Assembly: GCA_029936395.1 (NCBI GenBank)
Contig: JAPYSW010000006.1
Span: forward strand, 1-42,502
Length of the DNA stretch: 42,502 nucleotides
From: Candidatus Poseidoniia archaeon
GTDB lineage: Archaea > Thermoplasmatota > Poseidoniia > MGIII > CG-Epi1
Reading direction: 5' to 3'
This document shows, in pieces, positions 17,373 through 26,592 of the stretch. Below the pieces are notes generated by a model. It saw only the letters and a list, made by a program, of their open reading frames with translations, was not told the origin of the DNA and did no database searches. Numbering within the stretch: position 1 is the first letter of the stretch; every line of letters starts with the position of its first letter. A program made the translations under genes and the position numbers.

Positions 17373-18861
17373 CGCCTATTTCTTCAGATATCGCAATTTC
17401 TCTCAAATCTTCATCTTCTGAGATAATTTCCTTAGAACTAGACGTAAGTGTTTCTTCTTCCATACCAGTATAGATTATATAACAACATAAACCCATTAAG
17501 ACAAATATAGCTAGTAACGCAGTCCAAGACCCTGAAGATTGGCCCGTTGAATCTGAACTAGATTCAACTTGTAAAAAACGGTACACTGAAATTGTATAAT
17601 CCGTTGAATCTCCAGAGTAATCAATAACAACAACCCTAACCCCGAAAGACATAGGGCCTTCTACAGATGCAGTCCAAGATACATTTGTTCTTTGTGAATC
17701 ATTGGAATTTAATAAAATAACAGTCGTAGAATAACCTAAATTACCATTTATTAAAAGATTTAAATTGATATTATAAAAATTTATATCTGTTGGATTATTA
17801 ACTATGACACTAAAATTAACATTAGACCATTTTGGAGCTTTCTGACCCATTTCTAAAACTTCATTATCTACAAAAATTATTGGATAATCTAAACTAATCA
17901 AAGTATGGTTTAAGTTGAAATTTTGTATTAAGTCTGTATTTTCAAATATCCTGCCTTCCCAAGATTTATCAATATAGCCAAAATAAAGATTGAGATAAAA
18001 TGAAAGTTGGGTAGTATGATTTATTTTCTGACCAAAAGAGTCGATTTCATACTCTTTAGCCCAATTCCAAGTCCCAATCATACGTTCATTTTCCCATTGT
18101 CTTACTTCAAAACCAGAAATAGGAAGTCCAGTAGAATTATCAAATGGTGAAAAAGTAAGCCACCATTCTTGTGTCATTTGTGTACTACAATTATAATAAA
18201 ATATAAACTCTAAATCAGGAGTTGCTCCAATAGACCGTAAACCTTGTGTATAATTCCTAATAGACACACTCGAAGCTTTCAAAGTAGTATTTTCAGAAAA
18301 AATGCCATAATTAATCATATTAAAGCCATCAAGAACTAATCCTGTAATTTCTACATCTCCCTTTACTAGCCAAATCATTCCGTAATAAATTCTTGAATTG
18401 TATATAGAGAGACTACTTTCATTTAAAACTAAAGTATAAGGTGAAATAATAGATTCATTATCTATTCCAGTATTACTACTGACTTCCATTGTGCTAATTG
18501 TTGTATTAAATAAATTTAATTGACCGCCGGGCTTAATCCTTATTTCAGAAGTAGTAAGATCCAATGTTCTGTTAATATTCAAACTACAATTTTCAAATGT
18601 TATTTCACCGTCAATTAGAATATCTCCTTGAACCCAAATCTGATCATCTGTGAAAGTTCGAGTCTCTTCTTCAGCTACAGTTAAATTATCAAATTTATGC
18701 ACTTCAGAAGAGGCATTAAAAGTTAGAAATACAATTGTCAAAAAGAAAAATACAGACACAACACCAAATATGCGCATGCAGTTCCAAAGAAAAGTCCATA
18801 TAAATCCAACCGCCCAGTAATTTAGAGTGATATTTGTTTTAAAGGGAGTCTTATTTGACAT
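17353..18861 (-). CDS. Membrane-anchored beta-helix surface protein
   Basis: 502 residues from the ATG at 18861; the frame extends upstream to an ATG pair at 18903, but that would run into the divergent gene. A hydrophobic N-terminal helix (about 28-50, IFGVVSVFFFLTIVFLTF) acts as signal or anchor. The ectodomain begins with short parallel strands typical of a right-handed beta-helix (WVQGDILIDGEITFENCSLN, then TSEIRIKPGGQLNLFNTTIS) and ends with an Ig-like module around NVNFSVIVNNPTDINFYNIN. A second membrane helix (about 463-482) leads to an acidic cytosolic tail. N-x-S/T sites are numerous. It overlaps kae1 by 20 bases, so a secreted protein is tied to the KEOPS genes, perhaps only by shared transcription. 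Confidence 0.75.
   Translation of the reverse strand: MSNKTPFKTNITLNYWAVGFIWTFLWNCMRIFGVVSVFFFLTIVFLTFNASSEVHKFDNLTVAEEETRTFTDDQIWVQGDILIDGEITFENCSLNINRTLDLTTSEIRIKPGGQLNLFNTTISTMEVSSNTGIDNESIISPYTLVLNESSLSIYNSRIYYGMIWLVKGDVEITGLVLDGFNMINYGIFSENTTLKASSVSIRNYTQGLRSIGATPDLEFIFYYNCSTQMTQEWWLTFSPFDNSTGLPISGFEVRQWENERMIGTWNWAKEYEIDSFGQKINHTTQLSFYLNLYFGYIDKSWEGRIFENTDLIQNFNLNHTLISLDYPIIFVDNEVLEMGQKAPKWSNVNFSVIVNNPTDINFYNINLNLLINGNLGYSTTVILLNSNDSQRTNVSWTASVEGPMSFGVRVVVIDYSGDSTDYTISVYRFLQVESSSDSTGQSSGSWTALLAIFVLMGLCCYIIYTGMEEETLTSSSKEIISEDEDLREIAISEEIGDEKDLE
18834..18843 (+). promoter_or_regulatory. Candidate TATA box inside the opposite gene
   Basis: TTGTTTTAAA lies about 27 bases before the plus start at 18866 and inside the first codons of the minus gene starting at 18861. 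It matches archaeal TATA spacing for a leaderless mRNA. Confidence 0.35.
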
Positions 18862-18865
18862 AATA

Positions 18866-19690
18866 ATGAAACGCCTTTTAGGAGTAATTATTGCGGCCAT
18901 CATTCTTTCACTACCTCTAGCACATAGTGAACTTGATATGTACGTTAGTAATCCTGGTAAAATTCCTGATTTTCATAATTTTAGCACTCCACAACTGGAA
19001 CCAGGACAAAGTGGAAAATTTTCTTTAGACATATTAAATAGATACAATGAAAGTTTAGAAGACATCACTATTATTGCAGAGATTTATCATCGAGCAGATA
19101 TCGATGAATCTGAAGATTTAGATCTAATTCCAAGCTCTGAAAGACCATATATCCAAAATACAGTTTGGAGCTCCAATATAGTTAAAGAAGAGAATAGTCT
19201 TAAAACCACGGATTTTAAAAGTGCCACCTTTGAAATAGAGGTAATTCAATCAAATGAAACTATAACTTTAGAATTTGAAATCATAACTAATGATGATACA
19301 AAAGAAGGAACTTATTTCGTTAGATTCGAGATGGATTTTCGGCATAATGAAACTGAACGCCAAATGCAATCCCGTGGACACTGGAATATGAATGAATGGG
19401 AGGATGCTACCAACAAAAACAACGTTCCTTCGGATTCACCAGGGAATATCAATTTAACTATATTAGACGTAGATGGAATTATACCTGACTCTTCTTTTGG
19501 AGTAAAAAAACCAATACCAAAATGGCCATTGTATGGACTTATTAGCTTAACAATACTTTTTGCTGGTCTTTCTGTAATTTTTTATCTTGAAGAAGAAGGG
19601 AATTATCCTGAATTAAATAAATGGCTTCAAAAGCAAAGGGGCAAACTTAATCAGTTTAGGTTGCGCTTTAAGTACCGAAAACGCAGCTAG
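18866..19690 (+). CDS. Secreted, C-terminally anchored protein with Ig-like domain
   Basis: 274 residues from the ATG at 18866, chosen because it gives a textbook signal peptide (KRLLGVIIAAIILSLPLAHS, cut before ELDM); longer frames to 18827 spoil it. The ectodomain (about 22-215) contains NEW3-like strands (LEPGQSGKFSLDILNRYNES, then TITLEFEIITNDDTKEGTYFV), the same general fold as the repeats of the giant protein at 20801. A membrane helix (about 226-246, PLYGLISLTILFAGLSVIFY) and a basic tail rich in Lys/Arg follow. The last 78 bases overlap the 3' end of the convergent geranylgeranyl reductase gene. The start is only four bases from the divergent minus gene. Function unknown. Confidence 0.75.
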   Translation: MKRLLGVIIAAIILSLPLAHSELDMYVSNPGKIPDFHNFSTPQLEPGQSGKFSLDILNRYNESLEDITIIAEIYHRADIDESEDLDLIPSSERPYIQNTVWSSNIVKEENSLKTTDFKSATFEIEVIQSNETITLEFEIITNDDTKEGTYFVRFEMDFRHNETERQMQSRGHWNMNEWEDATNKNNVPSDSPGNINLTILDVDGIIPDSSFGVKKPIPKWPLYGLISLTILFAGLSVIFYLEEEGNYPELNKWLQKQRGKLNQFRLRFKYRKRS

Positions 19691-20791
19691 AGAGGCATAA
19701 TCCAAATCTCCTGTTTTTTCTATAGCACTCTTAACTTTAGGTTCACCAAGTATTGAAATAATTTCAGCTAATTGATCATCATTAAGACTCAAAAAAGCCC
19801 TCCGTAAATGGTAACCTTTTGATAACTCACCACCAATACGCTCCTTTAATAAATCTTGATAAGGTTTCAAAGTCTTAGAGTCAAAGTTTTCTTTTTCATG
19901 AGCTGCTACAATAACTTCAGATGCCGCATCAGCTGAAATCAAACCTGAATAAATTCCACCACCTGAAGTTGGTTTAGCCATACCTGCGGCATCACCCGTC
20001 AATAGGACGTTATCGGCATAACTAGGCTCCCGAGTCCCAAATGGAATAAGACCACTTACACGATTAATAATTTTAGCACCACCTAATAATTTCGAAGGTG
20101 CTCCTTTGTGGAAATAATCTCTAAAGAAGTTTTTAGGCCGATTTGGCAGGACTGTAGCCATTCCTATACGACCAGTATTTGGACCTGTTGGAATGCCCCA
20201 ACCAAAGAAACGTGGAGCCAATTTAGAACCTACAAACAAGTCAACATGATTATCTATTCCTTGATACCCCTCTACATCTGCGCCAAAGGCCGCTAAAACT
20301 TCTCTTTTACTACTAAGGCCAGCATCTCTAGCAACTCTAGATGCTGGGCCATCTGAGCCAATCAACATCTTAGTTTCAAGCTCTATTTTTCCACTTTTAG
20401 TTTGAATCGTTGCTATTAATCCGTTAGATGATTTTCTATGACCTAGATATCTATGGCTTGATTTTAAATCTGCACCATAATCTGTAGCTTTTTCAGCTAT
20501 TGATCGGTCTAGATCAGGTCTATCAATTACTAACGCTTTAGTCTCATTAGCCTGGAAATTCAAAAATGACTCTTTAGGTCCCCATAATCGAGCACCATTC
20601 ATTTCTTGAGAAACTGGGCGCCTATATCCTAGATACTCAAATGTCCGTGGAGTTATTAATCCGGCACATTGACAAGGTTCTCCAACTATTTCATGCTCTT
20701 CAACTATAGTCGTAGAATAACCGGCCTTGGCTAAATTCCAAGCTGTCCGTGAACCACTTGGTCCAGCCCCGATTACTAATGCATCAAGCAT
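19613..20791 (-). CDS. Geranylgeranyl reductase family FAD-dependent oxidoreductase
   Basis: 392 residues. Members saturate the geranylgeranyl chains of archaeal membrane lipids or related isoprenoids. Seen: LDALVIGAGPSGSRTAWNLA (Rossmann FAD loop), EEHEIVGEPCQCAGLIT (the GGR signature with paired Cys in the substrate tunnel), VIDRPDLDRSIAEKA, MLIGSDGPASRVAR, and DNVLLTGDAAGMAKPTSGGGIYSGL (FAD ribityl site). These are diagnostic of the family, and the nearby lipid genes support the role. It starts 9 bases after the stop of the 1902-residue surface protein, so both may share an mRNA. The exact substrate (archaetidyl lipid, menaquinone or other) cannot be settled from sequence. Confidence 0.92.
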   Translation of the reverse strand: MLDALVIGAGPSGSRTAWNLAKAGYSTTIVEEHEIVGEPCQCAGLITPRTFEYLGYRRPVSQEMNGARLWGPKESFLNFQANETKALVIDRPDLDRSIAEKATDYGADLKSSHRYLGHRKSSNGLIATIQTKSGKIELETKMLIGSDGPASRVARDAGLSSKREVLAAFGADVEGYQGIDNHVDLFVGSKLAPRFFGWGIPTGPNTGRIGMATVLPNRPKNFFRDYFHKGAPSKLLGGAKIINRVSGLIPFGTREPSYADNVLLTGDAAGMAKPTSGGGIYSGLISADAASEVIVAAHEKENFDSKTLKPYQDLLKERIGGELSKGYHLRRAFLSLNDDQLAEIISILGEPKVKSAIEKTGDLDYASLAAFSVLKAQPKLIKFAPLLLKPFI

Positions 20792-20800
20792 TTACTTAAA

Positions 20801-23800
20801 TCACTCTAGAGGTACTAAGTCTATTTGACAACTATCTGTCAAACCGGCATCTGATAAAGATAAATTAACATCTACTGGTGCTCCATTAAGCATAACTGCA
20901 AAGTTTGCATGTGGTAACCCAAATTTATCTATACAATTCTGTAGCAACTTGTTAACGGGCATATTGGAAGGTACCTTGACATTTGCTGTCTTACCATCTA
21001 CTGAAGATACTATTACAACTCCTATTTTTGAAGGCGCTGCAACTGGAGCTACATCTTCTTCTCCGGCATCATCTGAAGATTCTTTGTCGTCACTAGAAGT
21101 AGGACGTTTACTGCTTCCACGTCTTCTCTTTAATAATGGGACTGCAATCATTGCAAATACCAGTCCAATACCTATCAAGACAGGCCAGAGTAATGGTACT
21201 CCCTTAATCAATTCTCTTTCAGTTAAATCTGAAATGAATTCAATCTCACCTAAAACTGCAGGTAATACTAATATTAAAGTTCCTTGTAATTCATCATTAT
21301 CAGTTCCACCAGAGGTACTCTCATCACAAGAATTACATTGTTTAATTTCAAAATTACCACTACCGGCATCAATAGTATAAGTTAAATCAAGTTCATCTTT
21401 ATTATCTTCTTTAGGAACGGTCCAAGAAAATTTAACTTCACTAGTGTCTCCTTTATTGATAGATTCACCAACTTGGGTAGTTAGTTCGGTACCTGTTCCA
21501 TCTTCAAAAATAACTTGAAGTGGATTAGCACTTATTTCCCAATCAGAATTTCCTATATTTTCTATCGTAACTGTAATTTCAACAATTTCACCAACCTCTG
21601 GATTACGAGGATCCATCGATACTTTCTTTATAATAAAATCAGGTAATATTTCAAACGCTACCTCTGAACCACCTTGTTCAAAAACTCCAGAACGTGGATA
21701 CTCATTATCTGCATAACGTCCTAACTCATCAAACATATGTCCTGTATCAGTTGAAAAACCATCTCCAGCAGTTTCACATTCAAAGATGCTGAAATCATCG
21801 CAAACTGGATTTATCTCAGCTCTGAAAGTAGTCCATTCTTCTTCAATTGCTTTCCAACGGAAACGAACATCTTTTGTGTCTCCTGCATCAATATCAAAAT
21901 TTACATATTCTTTGTTAGTACGGTCCTTTAGAACTTCATTATCTTCACTACTATCTGCAGTAATATAGAGTCTAGCGCCATCAACATCTGCTGCACCGGT
22001 ATTATTTACAGTAACAGTGAATGTTACTATATCGTCTATGTTAGGTACACTACTGGCTGGATTTCCAGCATACTTACTATCAATACGCATGGAATCAATA
22101 ACTAAATCTGGTTTTACACGTAATAATTCTAAATATCGAGCATCATTATTGTTTTCATTAGGTTCCAATATTTCTCCATTGTCATCATTCTCATCAAAAT
22201 CTGCACGAACTTCAACATACCATTCACCACCTTTAATCAACCAATCATCAGATGCGATAGTCTTTTGACTTTGTGATTTAATATTTGTTGTTTTATCATA
22301 CAATGAATAAATCCATGTATTCTCACCTTCATCGAATTCAAAACCAAGCCAATCTTCACTAGTTGCTACTTCATTATCAGTCGGTGCCTGTTTAGGATAG
22401 AAGTAAATCTCAACACGAACAGCATCGGCATCGGCTGAGCCCATATTTTGAACATCGACTAAAATAACTACTGTATCTCCATCTTGAACTTGTGATGAAC
22501 CGCCAACTTCACCATCTATTTTCAAAGATATATCTGATTGTGTGATTATAAGCTCAGGTCTTTGAACTACTACTATCAATGTTATATCCTCACGAGCGTT
22601 AGTATCATCCTCTTCGTCTCTTATAGATATTTTAATTGTATAATTACCTTCATCTGCTGTGTCTGCAACCTCAACAAATACCCAAAGATCATCTAACTCC
22701 CCATCATCTATAGATAAACCAGATGTTGTAGACCAAGTTTGTGTTTTAGAACTGTCCTGCCAAAAAGTAACCGCCCAATCAATTTCAAGTGTAGATATTA
22801 TTTCAGGTATAAATATATCGGGATTAGTTCCAGTATTATCTAATTTAATCTTAAATTTTACACTATTCTGTGAAGAACTCCCCCCATAATCTGGATATAT
22901 TTCTTTGTATTCATCAATAGCTGTTGCAGTCATATCTCTCTTTGGTGCTGCAATATTGATTATTACTGAAGTCGTGCTTTGAGTTTCCTCTTCAACATTT
23001 ATTACAGTGATAGACATTGTATAATTTCCTTCATCTACCTCATCTGCATCTACTTCTGCAATAAACCATAGAGACTTACTTTGACCAGTTTCTAACTCTT
23101 GACCTGACGAAGACCATTTATCATTTGAAGAACCAGGATTACCTGAATTCTTTATAAAGAAATCAGATTCCCACCCAGTTCCAAGAACATTATCTAACTC
23201 AGCTGTAAATTTATCGTCATGTGAACCTGTATTCGTTACAGTAATCTTGAAACGTGCTGTATTCTTTTCCTCATTTCCTAATTCGGGTGATAAAGTAACT
23301 TCCTCTTCACCATTTGCTACTTCAAGTGTAACCAATCTTATTGGATCTCTTACATCTAAAATTGTAGATGCCTGAACTGCAGGTTCTGCACCACTACCTG
23401 CTGATGCTTCAGTTATTATAGTATAATTACCAGCCTCAGAATCAATATCTGGAGTTATACATAGATAAAGGTATTTTGATTCACCTGCACCTATACTGCC
23501 TGAAAAAACACCAGATGAACAACTGGATGAAGTAAATATTGAAACTAGCCACTCATCAGGATAAGATGTAGCTACCGTCTCTATATTCACAACATCATTT
23601 CTATTACCTGTGTTGATTAACTTGAGAGTGAATTTCTCTCTGCGGTCATTAGTAGTATCTTCTGTTGAAGGATAAGTTATAATTGAATCACTGCCAACCA
23701 CTGAAAGACTAGCTCCATAAATTTGACCTATTTCTGTAATTAATGAAGTAATTGCACTTTGAGCTAAATCACCAGAAGACTTTGCCTTAACCTGAAATTC

Positions 23801-26509
23801 ATACTCAGCGGATGAGTCTTCAAGTGCGTTTCTTTCTTGAGCTGATAAATTGTCTAAATCATACTCAGGTAATGTGCACGTTATAGTAATGGTTGCAGTA
23901 GCATCCTTTGCTAATTCAACTTCTGCAGGTTCTGCAGTTACCCAATTAAGATTGTCATCAAGTATAGATATTAAAATTGTATCCGTACCATCTCCTATAT
24001 TCTTTACATCAACATTAAAAATAGCGCTAGAACCTGGAATCTTTTCAATAGCCGTTACATCTGCGTTAATCTCCACCCCTCTGGAAAGCTCAACTTTAAT
24101 AGTTAAAGTTAAGGAATCTTGGGATTTAGTGCCATTTGCACAGGTATCACAATTTGATACACCAGATACATTAACGGCATAATCTCCCTTATTTGTTCCT
24201 TCGGGAACTGTAATTGATAAGCCTACTAAACCAGAAGAATCTTCAATAACATTTAAGAAAGATGTATTAAATTCTAAACCTGTCCAGCCGTCTGGGGCTG
24301 TAGATGATAAAGCAACAATATCGTCACCAGTACCTAAATTATCAACAGTTATAGTAACTAATACAGGAGTCCCAATAATTGCATCAATTGTACTGGATTC
24401 GACTGATAAATCTATCCAATATTCTTGATTAACAATAGTAGTAACGGCTACCGTTGTGTTAACCCATTTAGGTGGATTCTCATCTGAAGCACCCAATGAT
24501 GATGCCGTAATATTTGTAGTAAAAGCTTGGTTTTGTTCACCTGAAGGCACTGTAATTGTTACATTAATTGTCTTCTCCCCACCTGCTGACACTTCTTCAA
24601 CATACTCTGACTCTAGCTGAACTATCCAATTTGCAGGATAATCATTTATTAAAAGTTTGAAAGAATCAGTACCTGTTCCTTTATTTTGTACTCTCATAGG
24701 ATAAATTAATTCCGAACCAGAATCTCCAGATTGAGAAGATACAATTATATCTACTTTGTATTGCTTGTTTACAGAAACCGTTACTGAACTAGTATCATAA
24801 GCTGTGAAAGAATCTTCAGAAGTTCCATTAACTGTTATTACGTTATCGCCAACTACTGCATCTTCATCTATGTTCACAGTCAAATTAACTGTCATACTTT
24901 GACCTTGCTCTAAATCTACATCTTCAACAATTGAACCCCAAGAAGACATCGCTCCTTCAAGAGATAATGTAACTGTATCGTCTGAATTACCTTTATTCTT
25001 TACTGTAATTGAATAGCTTAATGTATCACCTGGATCTCCAGATTGGGTAGTATCACCAGATACAGAAACTGATACTTCATAAACTTGGTTAACATTAAGG
25101 AAAACATCTCTATTCTTAATTGTAGTCGCATCTTCTGATGTTGCTTTAATGGTTACTTTATATCCATTTTGTGCAGTTGTATCTTCAGGAGCTGTAACTC
25201 TTAGAGTAGTCGTTGTATTAGCGCCAGCTGCAAGTGTAAAGGATGATTCTCCTAAAGTACCCCATGTTGAATTAGAACCAGTCAAAGATAATGAAATTTC
25301 ATCTTCACCATTACCTTGATTTTCTATTTTAAGATTATATGTCACTTCAATATCTGGATTGGAAGATTGGGTGTCACCTCCTACAATAGTGATTTTTGGA
25401 TCGAATTTTTGTAATACTGTTGAACGAGAAGTAAAGGTCTTTGAAACTGAAGTATTCTCCTGAGAAGATACTTTAACTTGGATAGTGGCAACAACATCTG
25501 CTGCTGCATTTGAAGGTGCTTTAACAACTAAAACATCGGTCAAATTAATACTTTGACCAACACCAAGACTGCTAACTTCATCATTATCCAATGAAGCTTC
25601 CCAACCATCTGGTATTCCATCAGTAATCACTGTAATATCAAAACTATCTACGGCATTACCCTTATTTGTTACCAAAAATGAATAATAAACCCGTTTGCCA
25701 GATTCAATATCTTGAGCACTTGAACCTACTTTGGTAACTTCAAGAGCAGGTAATTGATTAACCCGAACTGTAACTGAAATTGAATACGAAGTTTCATCAT
25801 CTTCTGAATTCGCAAAGAAATTAATACTCTTTAAGCCAGCTAGTGCTTCAATATCGGGAGTAATACTGAAAGAAACAGTAGAAGACTCATCGGCATCTAA
25901 ACTAATGGATCCAGGTAAAGTAAATGACCAATCATCTGTTCCTGTAGAAGTTTGTGAAAAGGTAATTGTATCCTCAGTATTACCTTTATCATTTATAACA
26001 GTTATCGAAAATGTTGCTGCATTATTTGGATCGACACTGATTTGAGTACTACCTGAAGAAAGTGAAGTTCCATATATTTTTGCTACTTTAGCACTACCTG
26101 CTGCTGTTTCATTATTACTAGACTCACCTGCTGATTGACAGTAAACTGATAATTGCTTGGTAACACCACCTGCTGCATTCGTTCTATTTCCTATTTCAAC
26201 ATATAATGTTACTGTACTTGTAGTATCATCATTTATACTAATCTGAGCTGGAAGAACATACATTGACCATCCAGTAGGTACTGTAGAAGCTATACCTAAA
26301 TGGTAAGTATCATCATTCGTTCCTTGATTTTCTATTGTTACCGTATATGTTAATGTTTCTTCAGGTTCCCCTTCCTGTGTTGAAGGCGATAATGATATTT
26401 GGTGCTTATAATCTACAGCCTCAGCACCACCTGATATCAAAACAAAAAATAAACCGGCCAAGACGAAGGTCAAGGCGATTGCTAGCCAATTGGTTTGGTT
26501 TAAGCTCAT
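20801..26509 (-). CDS. Giant surface protein: NEW3/CARDB repeats, membrane anchor, ubiquitin-like tail
   Basis: 1902 residues. A signal peptide (about 1-32, LAIALTFVLAGLFFVLISGG) is followed by about eleven NEW3-type Ig-like domains of 90-130 residues, each opening like YSITVKNKGNSDDTVTLSL or YTVTIENQGTNDDTYHLGI, then three CARDB-like domains (for example VDVQNMGSADADAVRVEIYF). One membrane helix lies near 1772-1792. The cytosolic tail has a basic stop, an acidic Ser-rich linker, and a 75-residue domain (20804-21028) that resembles ubiquitin-fold YukD/EsaB proteins: IGVVIVSSVDGKTANVKVPS, NMPVNKLLQNCIDKFGLP, FAVMLNGAPVDVNLSLSDAG. It ends in PLE, so it has no Gly-Gly conjugation tail. Probably an S-layer-like or adhesive protein; geranylgeranyl reductase follows after 9 bases. 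Confidence 0.88.
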   Translation of the reverse strand: MSLNQTNWLAIALTFVLAGLFFVLISGGAEAVDYKHQISLSPSTQEGEPEETLTYTVTIENQGTNDDTYHLGIASTVPTGWSMYVLPAQISINDDTTSTVTLYVEIGNRTNAAGGVTKQLSVYCQSAGESSNNETAAGSAKVAKIYGTSLSSGSTQISVDPNNAATFSITVINDKGNTEDTITFSQTSTGTDDWSFTLPGSISLDADESSTVSFSITPDIEALAGLKSINFFANSEDDETSYSISVTVRVNQLPALEVTKVGSSAQDIESGKRVYYSFLVTNKGNAVDSFDITVITDGIPDGWEASLDNDEVSSLGVGQSINLTDVLVVKAPSNAAADVVATIQVKVSSQENTSVSKTFTSRSTVLQKFDPKITIVGGDTQSSNPDIEVTYNLKIENQGNGEDEISLSLTGSNSTWGTLGESSFTLAAGANTTTTLRVTAPEDTTAQNGYKVTIKATSEDATTIKNRDVFLNVNQVYEVSVSVSGDTTQSGDPGDTLSYSITVKNKGNSDDTVTLSLEGAMSSWGSIVEDVDLEQGQSMTVNLTVNIDEDAVVGDNVITVNGTSEDSFTAYDTSSVTVSVNKQYKVDIIVSSQSGDSGSELIYPMRVQNKGTGTDSFKLLINDYPANWIVQLESEYVEEVSAGGEKTINVTITVPSGEQNQAFTTNITASSLGASDENPPKWVNTTVAVTTIVNQEYWIDLSVESSTIDAIIGTPVLVTITVDNLGTGDDIVALSSTAPDGWTGLEFNTSFLNVIEDSSGLVGLSITVPEGTNKGDYAVNVSGVSNCDTCANGTKSQDSLTLTIKVELSRGVEINADVTAIEKIPGSSAIFNVDVKNIGDGTDTILISILDDNLNWVTAEPAEVELAKDATATITITCTLPEYDLDNLSAQERNALEDSSAEYEFQVKAKSSGDLAQSAITSLITEIGQIYGASLSVVGSDSIITYPSTEDTTNDRREKFTLKLINTGNRNDVVNIETVATSYPDEWLVSIFTSSSCSSGVFSGSIGAGESKYLYLCITPDIDSEAGNYTIITEASAGSGAEPAVQASTILDVRDPIRLVTLEVANGEEEVTLSPELGNEEKNTARFKITVTNTGSHDDKFTAELDNVLGTGWESDFFIKNSGNPGSSNDKWSSSGQELETGQSKSLWFIAEVDADEVDEGNYTMSITVINVEEETQSTTSVIINIAAPKRDMTATAIDEYKEIYPDYGGSSSQNSVKFKIKLDNTGTNPDIFIPEIISTLEIDWAVTFWQDSSKTQTWSTTSGLSIDDGELDDLWVFVEVADTADEGNYTIKISIRDEEDDTNAREDITLIVVVQRPELIITQSDISLKIDGEVGGSSQVQDGDTVVILVDVQNMGSADADAVRVEIYFYPKQAPTDNEVATSEDWLGFEFDEGENTWIYSLYDKTTNIKSQSQKTIASDDWLIKGGEWYVEVRADFDENDDNGEILEPNENNNDARYLELLRVKPDLVIDSMRIDSKYAGNPASSVPNIDDIVTFTVTVNNTGAADVDGARLYITADSSEDNEVLKDRTNKEYVNFDIDAGDTKDVRFRWKAIEEEWTTFRAEINPVCDDFSIFECETAGDGFSTDTGHMFDELGRYADNEYPRSGVFEQGGSEVAFEILPDFIIKKVSMDPRNPEVGEIVEITVTIENIGNSDWEISANPLQVIFEDGTGTELTTQVGESINKGDTSEVKFSWTVPKEDNKDELDLTYTIDAGSGNFEIKQCNSCDESTSGGTDNDELQGTLILVLPAVLGEIEFISDLTERELIKGVPLLWPVLIGIGLVFAMIAVPLLKRRRGSSKRPTSSDDKESSDDAGEEDVAPVAAPSKIGVVIVSSVDGKTANVKVPSNMPVNKLLQNCIDKFGLPHANFAVMLNGAPVDVNLSLSDAGLTDSCQIDLVPLE

Positions 26510-26540
26510 TGCTATTTCCAGAACTTTTCACCCGAGCGCA

Positions 26541-26551
26541 GGTTATAAAGC
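26541..26551 (-). promoter_or_regulatory. Candidate TATA box of the giant surface protein gene
   Basis: The minus strand reads GCTTTATAACC, centred about 37 bases before the ATG at 26509, predicting a leader of about 10 bases. It lies back to back with the promoter of the RHH gene. Confidence 0.4.
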
Positions 26552-26560
26552 TTAGTGAAT

Positions 26561-26571
26561 AATTATTAATA
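26561..26571 (+). promoter_or_regulatory. Candidate TATA box of the RHH regulator gene
   Basis: AATTATTAATA is centred about 27 bases before the ATG at 26593. The predicted transcription start then falls at or beside the start codon, immediately after the tandem repeat at 26571-26590. Confidence 0.45.
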
Positions 26572-26590
26572 ATAGTTGCTAATAGTTGCT
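26571..26590. repeat. Tandem 10-bp repeat, possible operator
   Basis: AATAGTTGCT occurs twice in direct tandem, two bases before the RHH gene's ATG and directly after its TATA-like box. RHH proteins commonly bind spaced short repeats over their own promoter, so this could be an autoregulatory site. Binding itself is inferred. Confidence 0.5.
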
Positions 26591-26592
26591 AC

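Noticed and set aside
18862-18903. Longer N-terminus of the beta-helix protein from the ATG pair at 18903
   Set aside because: It would overlap the signal-peptide codons of the divergent gene; the ATG at 18861 gives a normal N-terminus. Not fully excluded.
23850-24182. Plus-strand frame of about 110 codons inside the giant surface gene
   Set aside because: The minus-strand gene has clear repeat domains through this region; the plus frame is Ser/Thr-rich shadow sequence typical of its antisense.
20801-26509. DNA-level tandem repeats or a recombination hot spot in the giant gene
   Set aside because: The Ig-like domains repeat at the protein level but have diverged; I see no long identical DNA copies by eye.
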